64,000 bases of DNA. Source: Psychrobacillus sp. BL-248-WT-3. GTDB lineage: Bacteria > Bacillota > Bacilli > Bacillales_A > Planococcaceae. The DNA lies in contig NZ_JABAFC010000011.1 in assembly GCF_012843435.1 (NCBI RefSeq), positions 1-64,000 of the forward strand. The letters are read 5' to 3'. Positions 1 through 9,341 of this stretch are shown piece after piece. Made by a program: the position numbers and the translations under genes. Positions within the stretch are counted from its first letter, which is position 1; each line of letters starts with the position of its first letter. The notes under the pieces were generated by a model. The model searched no databases. It worked only from the letters and a program-made list of their open reading frames with translations, and was not told the DNA's origin.

Positions 1-168
1 AGTGTTCATTTGGAAAGTATCACTTAAGTAATTTCCAATTCATTTCTTTTTTTCGCTTGACATATTACCACTGGGCTCTTCTATCTCTTACTTTTTATTA
101 TGCCATCAGTTGACAGAAAATAAAAGAAAAACTTTAGTATGCTAATACGATAGCACAATAGAATAAAG

Positions 169-200
169 AAAAAACGAGAGATCTATCAAGTAGTCTCTCG
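169..200 (-). terminator. Rho-independent terminator of gltBD
   Basis: Inverted repeat CGAGAGA (175-181) and TCTCTCG (194-200). Read on the minus strand the stem is followed by six T residues (169-174). It lies just beyond the gltD stop codon. The remaining bases 1-168 hold no gene that I can see. Confidence 0.8.
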
Positions 201-208
201 CCCAATAA

Positions 209-1690
209 TTAGTTTACAAACGATTTATTTATAACGAAATCATTTACTCTTTTAGCAACCTCTTGCCCTTCTTTAATCGCCCAGACAATCAAGCTTTGAC
301 CCTTCCTAGCGTCTCCTGCTGCAAATACACCTTTCACATTCGTTGTATAATCTTTAGCCGAGGCAACGATACGTTTGTTTAACACCTTTACACCAAACTG
401 GTCCGCCAAAGGAGTTTCTGGACCTTCAAAGCCTATCGCAACAAAAACAAATTGTGCAGGCCATACTTTCTCAGATCCTGGAACTTCTTTAAAAAAGTAG
501 AAACCATCTTCCCCTAATATTTTTTCCATTTGAACGGTATGAAGCTCTTTCAGCTTGCCATCTTTATCTTTGATCATCTTTTTTGTTTGAATTAAGTACT
601 CCCGTGGATCCTTGCCGTATTTTGCATTGGCTTCCTCATATGCATATTCCAATTTATAAATATTTGGGTCTGTAGGCCATTGGTTATCCGCTGCTCGCAC
701 TGCAGGTAGCTGTGGATGCTTACCGAATTGTACGACACTTCTACAATTTTGACGTATAGCTGTTGCCACACAGTCTGCTCCAGTGTCACCACCACCAATC
801 ACAATGACGTCCTTCCCCTTTGTATTAATAAACTGACCGTCTGCGAAGTTTGAATCTAATAAACTTTTGGTTGTGGAAGTCAAATAGTCCATCGCCATAT
901 AAACTCCATCTGCATCACTTCCATCCATGTGGAGGGCGCGCTGTTTCTGTGCACCAATACATAAGATAATTGCGTCGTATTGAAGCTTTAGCTCATCTGC
1001 AGTGATATCCTTACCGACCTCTGTGTTTAATACGAAGTCGATACCCTCCTGCTGAAGCAGGTGAACTCTTCTCTCAACTATTTCTTTTTCCAGCTTCATA
1101 TTTGGAATGCCATACATGAGGAGACCTCCTGCACGATCAGCTCTTTCATACACAGTAACCGAGTGCCCTGCTTGATTTAAATTATCTGCACTTGCCAAAC
1201 CTGCTGGACCGGAACCAATAATAGCTATTTTTTTACCAGTTCGAACAGAAGGAATTCGAGGTGTAATCCATCCATTTTCAAACCCTTTGTCTATAATTGT
1301 TCTTTCTATATTCTTGATAGAAACTGCTGGATCTGTAATAGCTAACGTACACGATCCCTCACAAGGGGCTGGACAAACACGTCCAGTAAACTCCGGAAAG
1401 TTATTAGTCATTAATAATCTCTCTAAAGCTTCCTGCCACTTCCCTCGATAAACTAAATCGTTCCATTCTGGTATTAGGTTATTAATTGGGCACCCGGCTG
1501 TCGCACCTCTTATCTCAATACCCATATGGCAAAATGGAGTTCCGCAATCCATGCATCTTGCACCTTGTTTACGAAGAGATTCATCCGAAAGTTTGGATGC
1601 ATATTCCTCCCAGTTTTTTATACGCTTAAGAGGAGCTACTTCCTTGGCTTTTTCTCGTTTATATTCTATAAACCCAGTTGGTTTACCCAT
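209..1690 (-). CDS. gltD: Glutamate synthase (NADPH) small subunit
   Basis: 493 aa. The beta subunit of glutamate synthase passes electrons from NADPH through FAD and iron-sulfur clusters to GltB, which makes glutamate from 2-oxoglutarate and glutamine. The N-terminal ferredoxin-like part carries cysteines at 46, 49, 54, 67, 106, 110 and 114. An FAD-binding loop IIGSGPAGL lies near residue 157 and an NADPH-binding loop VIGGGDTG near 297, as in the GltD/dihydropyrimidine dehydrogenase family. The ATG is preceded by AAAGGAGGAG with good spacing. It follows gltB on the same strand after about 70 bases, so the two are co-transcribed. Length is normal for the family. Confidence 0.97.
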   Translation of the reverse strand: MGKPTGFIEYKREKAKEVAPLKRIKNWEEYASKLSDESLRKQGARCMDCGTPFCHMGIEIRGATAGCPINNLIPEWNDLVYRGKWQEALERLLMTNNFPEFTGRVCPAPCEGSCTLAITDPAVSIKNIERTIIDKGFENGWITPRIPSVRTGKKIAIIGSGPAGLASADNLNQAGHSVTVYERADRAGGLLMYGIPNMKLEKEIVERRVHLLQQEGIDFVLNTEVGKDITADELKLQYDAIILCIGAQKQRALHMDGSDADGVYMAMDYLTSTTKSLLDSNFADGQFINTKGKDVIVIGGGDTGADCVATAIRQNCRSVVQFGKHPQLPAVRAADNQWPTDPNIYKLEYAYEEANAKYGKDPREYLIQTKKMIKDKDGKLKELHTVQMEKILGEDGFYFFKEVPGSEKVWPAQFVFVAIGFEGPETPLADQFGVKVLNKRIVASAKDYTTNVKGVFAAGDARKGQSLIVWAIKEGQEVAKRVNDFVINKSFVN

Positions 1691-1760
1691 ATTGAAACTC
1701 CTCCTTTCCTTAAATGGCTCTTATTTTTCTCCACAGAAGCAAATGTTTTATAGACTAATA

Positions 1761-4700
1761 TCACTTCAGAAGCGTAGGTTTCTTTTCTACTTTTTTTGTA
1801 GATGTTGATAAGAATGCCTTCATCGCTGCCTCGTCTGTCGTCAGTCCTTCATTTTTAAATGTTGCAATTCTTTCTAGCATCTTTTTATAGTCGTTAGGTA
1901 CAACCTTTACGAATTTGTGAACTGTATCTTCCCATTTGTCCAAGATATTCATAGCCTTTGTGCTTCTTGTATAATAATAATGATCCATGATTAGCTGCCT
2001 TACACTATGAATCTCTTCTTTAGACTGAAGGTTTTCAAAACCAATCATTTCCATATTACATTTAAACTTGAATCCTTCTATATCATCCACTAGCACGTAG
2101 GCAATACCACCAGACATACCAGCTCCAAAGTTTTTGCCTACGTCACCTAGAATAACTGCTCTACCACCTGTCATGTATTCACAGCCATGATCTCCGATTC
2201 CTTCAACGACAACATCAGCTCCACTATTTCTCACTGCAAAACGTTCTCCAGCACGACCGTTAATGAATACGGAACCATTAGTTGCTCCGTACAATGCAAC
2301 GTTACCAGCTATAACATTTTGTTCTGCTGTTCCCGATAACGGAGAAGTAACTACAAGCTTCCCGCCTGAAATTCCTTTACCAAAATAGTCATTTACATCC
2401 CCGTTCACAAACATTGTCATTCCTTGTGGGATATATGCTCCAAAGCTTTGACCTGCCGCACCTTTAAAGCGTAGAGTAATCGAGTCATCAGGTAAGCCGC
2501 TTGCTCCGTATTTCTTAGAGATTTCACTCCCTATAATAGTACCTACAACCCGATCAGTATTAGCAATAGTGTAGTTTAAATCTACCTTCGTTTTATGAAT
2601 GATAGCTTTTTCTACTTGTGGCAGTAACTCTCTGATATCAAATGACTTTTCAAGCTGATGGTCTTGAGCTTGTTTGCAAGTACGGTCCCCACTCACTTGA
2701 TAAAGCAATACAGATAGATCTAATTGCTGCGCTTTCCAATGAGCCTTCGCTCGCTCGCTAACTTCTAATAGATCCGTTCTACCAACCAATTCATCTACAG
2801 TTCGAATACCAAGTAAAGCCATATACTCTCTTACTTCCTCTGCTACAAACTTCATGAAGTTTACAACATAGTCCGCAGACCCACTAAACTTATCTCGTAG
2901 CTCTGGATTTTGTGTTGCTATTCCAACTGGACAAGTATCCATATGGCAAGCACGCATCATGACACATCCAAGTACGATTAAAGGGGCAGTCGCAAAACCA
3001 AATTCCTCTGCTCCTAACAAGGCAGCCATAACGACATCCTTACCAGTCATGAGTTTGCCATCTGTTTCAAGTACTACTTTGTTTCGCAGCCCATTTAGCA
3101 TTAATGTTTGATGAGCTTCCGCAAGGCCTAACTCCCAAGGTAGTCCTGTATGCTTAATACTTGTTTTCGGAGACGCTCCCGTTCCACCATCGTACCCACT
3201 TACTACAATTACATCCGCTGCACCTTTAGCAACACCCGCAGCAATTGTTCCTACGCCAGATTTTGCAACTAGCTTGACACTAATCCTAGCTGAGCGATTT
3301 GCATTTTTTAAGTCATGAATGAGTTGGGCCATATCCTCGATGGAATAGATATCATGATGGGGAGGTGGAGATATTAAACCTACCCCTGTCGTCGAGCCTC
3401 TGACATCTGCTACCCATGGGTATACTTTATTGCCTGGAAGCTGACCGCCTTCACCTGGCTTTGCTCCTTGAGCCATTTTAATCTGAAGCTCATCGGCTTC
3501 AACCAAGTAGTGGCTGTTTACTCCAAAACGGCCGGAAGCAATTTGTTTAATAGAGCTGCGACGATTATCTCCATTGGTATCTAACACATATCGATTCGGA
3601 TTTTCTCCGCCCTCTCCACTGTTACTTTTCCCTCCAAGACGATTCATCGCGATCGCTAGCGTTTCATGAGCTTCTTGGCTTAATGAACCAAATGACATCG
3701 CACCTGTCTTAAATCTCTTTACAATGGAATCCACTGATTCTACTTCATCTAGTGGAATCTTTTTCGACCCTTTTTTAAAAGTAAGAAGATTTCTTAAAAA
3801 GCCGATTCTCTCTTCATTTGCCATTTCTGCATACTGACGATAAAGTCCATAGTCTCCTCGTCGCGTTGCCCATTGAAGGGTATGAATTGTTTTAGGATTA
3901 AACGCATGGTGCTCTCCTGTACTTCTCCATTGGAAATCACTGCCCGAATCTAAAGCATCGACAGTAGATTCTACTGCTAAAAGATGTCTTCGAATCGCTT
4001 CTTCGCGAATCGTTTCCAGGCCGATTCCACCAAGCTGAGAAATTGTGCCTGTGAAATAGTTTTCAATGACATCATGGCCAATACCTATCGCTTCAAATAT
4101 TTGTGCTCCACGATAGCTTTGTACTGTGGATATTCCCATTTTAGACATTACCTTAACGACGCCTTCTGCTACACCTTTGCTATACTTAGCAACTGCATCG
4201 TCATAGGTACTTTCTAAATGGCCATCATGGATTGCCTCCGCTATAGTTGCATATGCAAGATAAGGATTAATCGCGTCCACCCCATATCCGATGAGAGCAG
4301 CAAACTGATGGACCTCTCTTGCTTCCCCGGATTCAACGATTATACTCACCTTCGTACGGTTTCCTGTTCGGAGCAAGTGCTGATGCAGGTTACTGGCTGC
4401 CAACAGAACAGGTATAGTCGGTTGTGACACATTTAATGATCTATCTGACAAAATGATAAGCGATACGTTCTTATCTATTAGCTCATCTGCTTCTTTAGAG
4501 ATCCTCTCTAAATCTTTTTCCAAATCTTCAAACATATTAATATATATAGTGCCACTTCGGAAACTTTCATCCTTCAAATCCTTTATGGATTGAAGCTGTC
4601 CATTCGTTAAAACAGGTGTTTCCAAATAGATTCGACGAGCATTGAGCTCTCCAGGGTTAAGTAAGTCACCTTCTGCACCAAGCAACGTCATCGTCGAGGT

Positions 4701-6290
4701 AACAATATGTTCCCGGATAGAATCGATTGGTGGATTAGTTACTTGCGCAAATAACTGTTTAAAATAATTGAAAAGAGATTGCGGTCTATCGGATAGAACA
4801 GCTAACGGAGTATCGTTCCCCATTGAACCAATAGGGTCTTTTCCTTCTATAGCAATTGGCAGAATGTATTTGTGTATATCCTCATACGTATAACCAAATG
4901 CCTTTTGACGGAACAATAGGTCCTCTACATTTTCCTGTATATCTTCCTCAGCTATTACCTTGTATTGATGATCATTTAACCACTGCTGATATGGTTGTGC
5001 TCTTGCCATCTCAGATTTAATTTCCTCGTCTGAAATAATTCTTTGTTGCTCCAAATCAATTAACAGCATTCTTCCTGGGCTTAAACGTTCCTTATAAAGA
5101 ATATTTTCTTCCTCAATATCAACTACTCCAACCTCGGAAGAAAAAATAATATAGTCATCTTTTGTGACATAATAACGTGCCGGCCGTAAACCATTGCGGT
5201 CTAAAATAGCCCCAATTTGCTTTCCATTTGTAAATGAAATAGCTGTTGGACCATCCCACGGTTCCATTAAAGAGCTGTGGTAAGCATAAAATGCTTTTTT
5301 CTCTTGTGAAATGTGTGGATTCTCTGTCCACGGCTCTGGGATAAGCATCATCGCCGTATGCGCTGGAGACCTGCCAGCTAAAACAAAAAATTCAAATGCA
5401 TTATCGAGCATAGATGAATCACTTCCATTAGGATCAATGACAGGAAGTAGCTTTTCTAAATCATCACCAAAGGCATCCGAAACGAATTGTTGCTCACGGG
5501 CCTTCATCCAGTTGACATTACCTCGAAGCGTATTTATCTCCCCGTTATGAACGATGTAGCGATTTGGATGAGCACGCTCCCAGCTAGGGAATGTGTTTGT
5601 ACTATAACGAGAATGTACTAAAGAAAATGCAGAAGTAAAAAGTTCATCTTGTAAATCTACATAAAACTCGTCTACTTCTTTAGGAGTTAACATTCCTTTA
5701 AAAACGATTGTCTGACTAGAAAGACTTGGACAGTAGAATTTTTTTGCTTCCTGCTGGGCCCAATGCTCCACTAGTTTTCTGATGACATAGAGCTTACGCT
5801 CGAACGCTAGCGAGTCTTGAAAGTCTTTAGCCTTGATGAATACTTGTCGCACTACAGGTGCAGTTTCACTAGCGGATTCACTTAACTTACTCTTATCAGT
5901 AGGAACTGTCCTCCAACCGATTAGCTCTTGCCCTTCAGAAATAATCGTCTCATTTATTTTTAGTTCTATCGCCTGTCTTTCCTCATCATCCTGAGTAAAA
6001 AACAACATTCCTACTCCATATTGTCCTTTTTCTGGAAGGTCCCATTGACTGCAAACAACCCGAAAAAAAACATCAGGTATTTGCACCATGAGTCCTGCTC
6101 CATCTCCAGTTTGGCCATCACTGCCTTTTCCTGCACGATGGTCTAACCGGCATAACATTTCTAAGCCTTTTTTTACTATATCGTGTGTTGGTAAGCCTTT
6201 TATATTAGCATATAAACCTATCCCACAGGCGTCATGCTCTAATTCAGGATTATACATGCCCTGCGCTCCAGGTAATTGGTGAAATGTCAT
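1761..6290 (-). CDS. gltB: Glutamate synthase (NADPH) large subunit
   Basis: 1509 aa from the chosen start; called gltA in B. subtilis. It has an N-terminal class II glutamine amidotransferase domain whose catalytic Cys22 follows a short propeptide (sequence EHDACGIGLY), a central domain, the FMN-binding synthase domain with a 3Fe-4S cysteine cluster in CVMMRACHMDTCPVG, and a C-terminal GXGXG beta-helix domain. The open frame runs 45 codons further upstream, but the start at 6290 has an ideal GGAGGTCGATTGC ribosome site and gives the family N-terminus MTFHQLPGAQG. The longer frame would run through the promoter into gltC. It is transcribed divergently from gltC, whose product is its known activator in B. 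subtilis. Confidence 0.97.
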   Translation of the reverse strand: MTFHQLPGAQGMYNPELEHDACGIGLYANIKGLPTHDIVKKGLEMLCRLDHRAGKGSDGQTGDGAGLMVQIPDVFFRVVCSQWDLPEKGQYGVGMLFFTQDDEERQAIELKINETIISEGQELIGWRTVPTDKSKLSESASETAPVVRQVFIKAKDFQDSLAFERKLYVIRKLVEHWAQQEAKKFYCPSLSSQTIVFKGMLTPKEVDEFYVDLQDELFTSAFSLVHSRYSTNTFPSWERAHPNRYIVHNGEINTLRGNVNWMKAREQQFVSDAFGDDLEKLLPVIDPNGSDSSMLDNAFEFFVLAGRSPAHTAMMLIPEPWTENPHISQEKKAFYAYHSSLMEPWDGPTAISFTNGKQIGAILDRNGLRPARYYVTKDDYIIFSSEVGVVDIEEENILYKERLSPGRMLLIDLEQQRIISDEEIKSEMARAQPYQQWLNDHQYKVIAEEDIQENVEDLLFRQKAFGYTYEDIHKYILPIAIEGKDPIGSMGNDTPLAVLSDRPQSLFNYFKQLFAQVTNPPIDSIREHIVTSTMTLLGAEGDLLNPGELNARRIYLETPVLTNGQLQSIKDLKDESFRSGTIYINMFEDLEKDLERISKEADELIDKNVSLIILSDRSLNVSQPTIPVLLAASNLHQHLLRTGNRTKVSIIVESGEAREVHQFAALIGYGVDAINPYLAYATIAEAIHDGHLESTYDDAVAKYSKGVAEGVVKVMSKMGISTVQSYRGAQIFEAIGIGHDVIENYFTGTISQLGGIGLETIREEAIRRHLLAVESTVDALDSGSDFQWRSTGEHHAFNPKTIHTLQWATRRGDYGLYRQYAEMANEERIGFLRNLLTFKKGSKKIPLDEVESVDSIVKRFKTGAMSFGSLSQEAHETLAIAMNRLGGKSNSGEGGENPNRYVLDTNGDNRRSSIKQIASGRFGVNSHYLVEADELQIKMAQGAKPGEGGQLPGNKVYPWVADVRGSTTGVGLISPPPHHDIYSIEDMAQLIHDLKNANRSARISVKLVAKSGVGTIAAGVAKGAADVIVVSGYDGGTGASPKTSIKHTGLPWELGLAEAHQTLMLNGLRNKVVLETDGKLMTGKDVVMAALLGAEEFGFATAPLIVLGCVMMRACHMDTCPVGIATQNPELRDKFSGSADYVVNFMKFVAEEVREYMALLGIRTVDELVGRTDLLEVSERAKAHWKAQQLDLSVLLYQVSGDRTCKQAQDHQLEKSFDIRELLPQVEKAIIHKTKVDLNYTIANTDRVVGTIIGSEISKKYGASGLPDDSITLRFKGAAGQSFGAYIPQGMTMFVNGDVNDYFGKGISGGKLVVTSPLSGTAEQNVIAGNVALYGATNGSVFINGRAGERFAVRNSGADVVVEGIGDHGCEYMTGGRAVILGDVGKNFGAGMSGGIAYVLVDDIEGFKFKCNMEMIGFENLQSKEEIHSVRQLIMDHYYYTRSTKAMNILDKWEDTVHKFVKVVPNDYKKMLERIATFKNEGLTTDEAAMKAFLSTSTKKVEKKPTLLK

Positions 6291-6329
6291 GCAATCGACC
6301 TCCATTTTCCAAAAAAGTGTGTTAGGAAC

Positions 6330-6358
6330 ATTGTATGTTTTCAAAATAATATAAACAA
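6330..6358 (-). promoter_or_regulatory. Predicted sigma-A promoter of gltBD
   Basis: Minus-strand -35 TTGTTT (6353-6358), a 17-bp spacer and -10 TACAAT (6330-6335), placing transcription start near 6323. The -35 box lies inside one copy of the direct repeat described at 6349-6381, consistent with activator-dependent transcription. Confidence 0.65.
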
Positions 6359-6381
6359 TATATAATTTGGATATAAACAAT
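6349..6381. promoter_or_regulatory. Direct repeat, candidate GltC-binding region
   Basis: ATATAAACAAT occurs at 6349-6359 and again at 6371-6381, a 22-bp centre-to-centre distance (two DNA turns), in the 120-bp gap between divergent gltB and gltC. LysR activators usually bind two sites on one helix face, one touching the -35 box. A TATAAT at 6361-6366 could be the gltC -10. GltC binding is inference. Confidence 0.5.
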
Positions 6382-6410
6382 CTACTTTTGAGATAGGTTA
6401 GGAGAAAACT

Positions 6411-7313
6411 ATGGAAATCAGGCAATTAAGGTACTTTAAAGAAGTAGCCGAAAGAGAACATATTTCGGATGCAGCTATTCATTTACACGTCGCACAGTCT
6501 GCAGTTAGTAGACAAATCGCTAATCTAGAAAGTGAACTGGGTGTGGAATTATTCGAACGTATTGGGCGAAATGTAAAATTAACGCCAATAGGTAAGATTT
6601 TTTTAGAGCATTGCCTGTCTGCACTACAAGCAATCGATTTTGCCAAAAAACAAATTGATGAGTATCTAGATCCAGAAAAAGGAACTATTAAAATCGGTTT
6701 CCCAACTAGTTTGGCTGGCCATTTACTCCCCACGGTTATTTCTGCCTTTAAAAAGGAGCATCCTAACGTAGCATTTCAATTGAGACAAGGCTCTTATAAT
6801 CATTTAATCGAGGCAGTCAAAAAACGAGATATTAATATCGCTTTTTTAGGTCCACTTCCTCCAAAGGATAATACTATTAATACCACCATTTTGTTTTCGG
6901 AAAACTTTTCTGTACTAGTACCTACGAACCATCGTTTTGCAAAAAGAGAAAATATTCCCTTAATTGACATGAGAGAAGAAGACTTTGTTCTATTTCCAAA
7001 AGGATATATATTGCATAAACTTGTTTATGATGCTTGTCATTCCGTAGGGTTTACGCCTAAAAGTTCATCTGTTGGAGAAGATATGGTTGCCATAAAAGGT
7101 CTAGTTGCTGCCGGTGTAGGAATCACGATACTACCAGACAGTACTTTCTATGACTCTATCCCTAGATTTACAACTAAGGTTCCTCTCATATCTCCACCAC
7201 TCCAAAGGACAGTAGGTATGATTAGTCCGGTGACGAGGGATTTGTCTCCATCAGAAAAGGTATTCCACGACTTTACCATACAGTTCTTCAAGCTATTGAA
7301 TCAATATCAGTAA
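6411..7313 (+). CDS. gltC: LysR-family activator of glutamate synthase genes
   Basis: 300 aa. The N-terminal winged helix-turn-helix (about residues 1-60, HLHVAQSAVSRQIANLE) and the effector domain (about 90-295) resemble B. subtilis GltC strongly, including EYLDPEKGTIKIGFPTSLA and the C-terminal VIQFF/TIQFF region. In B. subtilis GltC activates gltAB when 2-oxoglutarate is high and represses it when glutamate is high. Divergent adjacency to gltB supports the same role. The ribosome site GGAG is 6 bases before the ATG. Confidence 0.95.
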   Translation: MEIRQLRYFKEVAEREHISDAAIHLHVAQSAVSRQIANLESELGVELFERIGRNVKLTPIGKIFLEHCLSALQAIDFAKKQIDEYLDPEKGTIKIGFPTSLAGHLLPTVISAFKKEHPNVAFQLRQGSYNHLIEAVKKRDINIAFLGPLPPKDNTINTTILFSENFSVLVPTNHRFAKRENIPLIDMREEDFVLFPKGYILHKLVYDACHSVGFTPKSSSVGEDMVAIKGLVAAGVGITILPDSTFYDSIPRFTTKVPLISPPLQRTVGMISPVTRDLSPSEKVFHDFTIQFFKLLNQYQ

Positions 7314-7389
7314 GGCCATTTAATAGGCCATTATTGCTATATTGTGGTAAAATAAATGGAAGAGAATGTAGAAATGTGAGGTAGGAAAT

Positions 7390-7956
7390 TTGAAAACAAA
7401 GAATGAAAAAAACGAATTGCGGGAATGGGTCGGAGCAATTGGAGTTGCTGTTTTGCTTGCCTTTGGAATACGCTTCTTTTTGTTTATACCTATAGAAGTG
7501 GAAGGTGCTTCTATGCTTCCTACCTTTGAAAATGGAGATAAGGTGATGGTCAATAAAATCGGTCCTAAATTTAATGACTACGAGCGATTTGATATTATTG
7601 TTTTTAAGGTTAATAAGGAAACTAATTACATCAAGCGAGTTATAGGTTTACCAGGCGACCATATTACCTATAAAGATGATGAGCTTTTAATAAATGGAAA
7701 AAAATATGATGAGCCTTATTTAGATGAATTGAAAAAGGAATTAATTGATCATGGCACGCTAACCCAGGACTTTACCCTTGAAGAATACTTAGGTGAATTA
7801 GTAGTACCGGAGGGTTCGTTATTTGTACTTGGAGACAATAGACGCTTTAGTAATGACAGCCGAGAGCCTAGTGTTGGGTTCATATCTATGGATATAGTAC
7901 TCGGTACCGTGAACATGACGTATTATCCCTTAAATAACTTCGGTTTTATTAAGTAG
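7390..7956 (+). CDS. lepB: Type I signal peptidase
   Basis: 188 aa, starting at TTG behind the ribosome site AGGTAGGAAA. One N-terminal membrane segment (about residues 14-33) is followed by the family S26 catalytic region: Ser41 in EGASMLPT and general base Lys82 in YIKRVIGLPGD, then the LGDNRRFSNDSR box near residues 150-160. It cleaves signal peptides of secreted proteins on the outer membrane face. The size matches the Bacillus SipS/SipT type. It stands alone between gltC and a strong terminator. Which paralogue it is cannot be decided from this window. Confidence 0.93.
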   Translation: MKTKNEKNELREWVGAIGVAVLLAFGIRFFLFIPIEVEGASMLPTFENGDKVMVNKIGPKFNDYERFDIIVFKVNKETNYIKRVIGLPGDHITYKDDELLINGKKYDEPYLDELKKELIDHGTLTQDFTLEEYLGELVVPEGSLFVLGDNRRFSNDSREPSVGFISMDIVLGTVNMTYYPLNNFGFIK

Positions 7957-8111
7957 TATAGGCTGCGTTAGAATAAACTAGTAGTTCTTTAATTTTTAAT
8001 TTTGTTAGCAAAAGACTAGTACCCATTCAGATTAATTAAGTGATATAATATTCCATTCTTAAGACTATCCCTTCTTATTAGTAGAGATCCACAAATCCAT
8101 TATAAATATTA

Positions 8112-8154
8112 AAAGCTTCGAAATTTACATTTGTAAAATTTCGAAGCTTTTTTT
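8112..8154 (+). terminator. Terminator downstream of lepB
   Basis: A perfect 15-bp stem, 8112-8126 with 8136-8150, is followed by a T run. The loop-side sequence AAATTTAC/GTAAAATTT resembles the terminators at 19901 and 47601. The 400-bp gap 7957-8357 contains this hairpin and the palindrome at 8317; I see no gene in it. Confidence 0.75.
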
Positions 8155-8316
8155 GTATTTAGTTCTTATTGAGAAAGGCAGCCTCTACATGGTGTATTTG
8201 TTGTTCTCTGTCTATTTAAAACTGTATACAATCTTTACATTATATTAAGAACATTTTCAAACTATTGTAGGATAACATTAATATTATTTTTATATTTTCT
8301 ATCTATTACAGGTCTA

Positions 8317-8349
8317 GTATATTACAGGTGCCAGGCACCTGTAATATAC
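8317..8349. repeat. 33-bp near-perfect palindrome
   Basis: Arms of 16 bp (8317-8332 and 8334-8349) around a single central A, with core CAGGTGCCAGGCACCTG. It lies 8 bp beyond the stop codon of the minus-strand deoR-type gene and could end its transcript, but there is no clean T run. Similar GGTGCC/GGCACC palindromes are, as I recall, dispersed in Planococcaceae genomes. Confidence 0.6.
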
Positions 8350-8357
8350 CAAAATAA

Positions 8358-9146
8358 TCATTGATCTTTAATAATGTCTCTTTCCTTCGTCTCCCCCTTT
8401 AATAACGTAGATTTCCTTTGAAAAATGTCTTCTTCCTCTTTGGAAATAGTGCTATCTGTGATAATACCTGTAATTGAGTCAAAATCAGCTATTTTGGAAA
8501 AGGCTTTTTTGCCAAATTTATGAGCATCAACGATTAAGTAGACAGCCTCACTGATGTGAAGCATCGCTCTTTTTATGGACGCTTTCTCAAAGCTTGCAGA
8601 TGTTACACCGTGAACAGCATCTACTGCATCAGCGCTAAGAAATAAAATATCTACAAACATATTTTCCAACATATTTTCTGCAAAAGACCCTACTATAACA
8701 CCGTCTTCAGTCTGTACCTTACCACCAAGTAGAATTACTTCTAATTTTGAATTAGTTAATTCTGTAGCGATTTTTATATCATTCGTAACTATCGTTAGAT
8801 TGCAACGTACTTTTAAAATTTTAGCAATCTCTAATGTAGTAGTACCAGAATCTAAAAGAACACTCATTCCGTCTTGTACTAATGTAACAGCAATTTTGGC
8901 GATTTCTTTTTTCCTCAGATCTGTTTCCGAAAGATTTTGTTCAAATAATTGCTCTCTTCCGATAACCTGCGGGAGTGCCGCTCCACCATGAGTTCTAATT
9001 AATTTTTTGTTTTTTTCTAGTTCGTCTAGGTCTCTCCTTATAGTCATTGCAGAAACATCTAAAAGATCTACAAGCTCTAGTATTTCAACCTTACCCTTAA
9101 TAGAAAGCTCATCCATTATTATCTTTTTTCTGTTATCAGGAAGCAA
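8358..9146 (-). CDS. DeoR/GlpR-family transcriptional repressor
   Basis: 262 aa from TTG at 9146. The frame opens 5 codons earlier with ATG (9161), but that ATG has no ribosome site. GGAGGAG lies 6 bases before the TTG, giving the usual family N-terminus LPDNRKKIIMDEL. The N-terminal DeoR helix-turn-helix spans about residues 1-55 (VSAMTIRRDLDELE, then a GGAA loop). The C-terminal sugar-phosphate sensor domain has the isomerase-like motifs DSGTTTLEIA, TNDIKIA and a late VDAHKFGKKAF. Such proteins repress sugar or nucleoside catabolic genes and are released by a phosphorylated sugar. No target operon is adjacent and its effector is unknown. It is divergent from ilvA. Confidence 0.88.
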   Translation of the reverse strand: MLPDNRKKIIMDELSIKGKVEILELVDLLDVSAMTIRRDLDELEKNKKLIRTHGGAALPQVIGREQLFEQNLSETDLRKKEIAKIAVTLVQDGMSVLLDSGTTTLEIAKILKVRCNLTIVTNDIKIATELTNSKLEVILLGGKVQTEDGVIVGSFAENMLENMFVDILFLSADAVDAVHGVTSASFEKASIKRAMLHISEAVYLIVDAHKFGKKAFSKIADFDSITGIITDSTISKEEEDIFQRKSTLLKGETKERDIIKDQ

Positions 9147-9180
9147 ATTTATCTCCTCCATATAGCATATTGTTAGCTTT

Positions 9181-9195
9181 GAACATATTATGTTC
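9181..9195. promoter_or_regulatory. Palindromic candidate operator upstream of the deoR-type gene
   Basis: GAACATATTATGTTC is a perfect palindrome of 7-bp arms around one base, 35 bp upstream of the regulator's chosen start codon and within the gap shared with ilvA. Autoregulation by the DeoR protein is an inference. Confidence 0.4.
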
Positions 9196-9341
9196 TAAAT
9201 TAACAGAAAAATCAAAAATCTTTGAGCGTAATTAACAATGATCGAAATATTACATTGTTTTGAATTATCAAAAATATATTAGGGGTTTACTGCTGTAGTG
9301 TGTTAAAATATACGAATAATTAAAATTAGGAGGGTCATCTA

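Noticed and set aside
6291-6425. A 45-residue N-terminal extension of GltB
   Set aside because: The extension overlaps gltC and the promoter; a perfect ribosome site and the family N-terminus mark 6290 as the start.
9162-9341. T-box or other leader riboswitch before ilvA
   Set aside because: No specifier loop, T-box sequence or terminator/antiterminator pair could be found.
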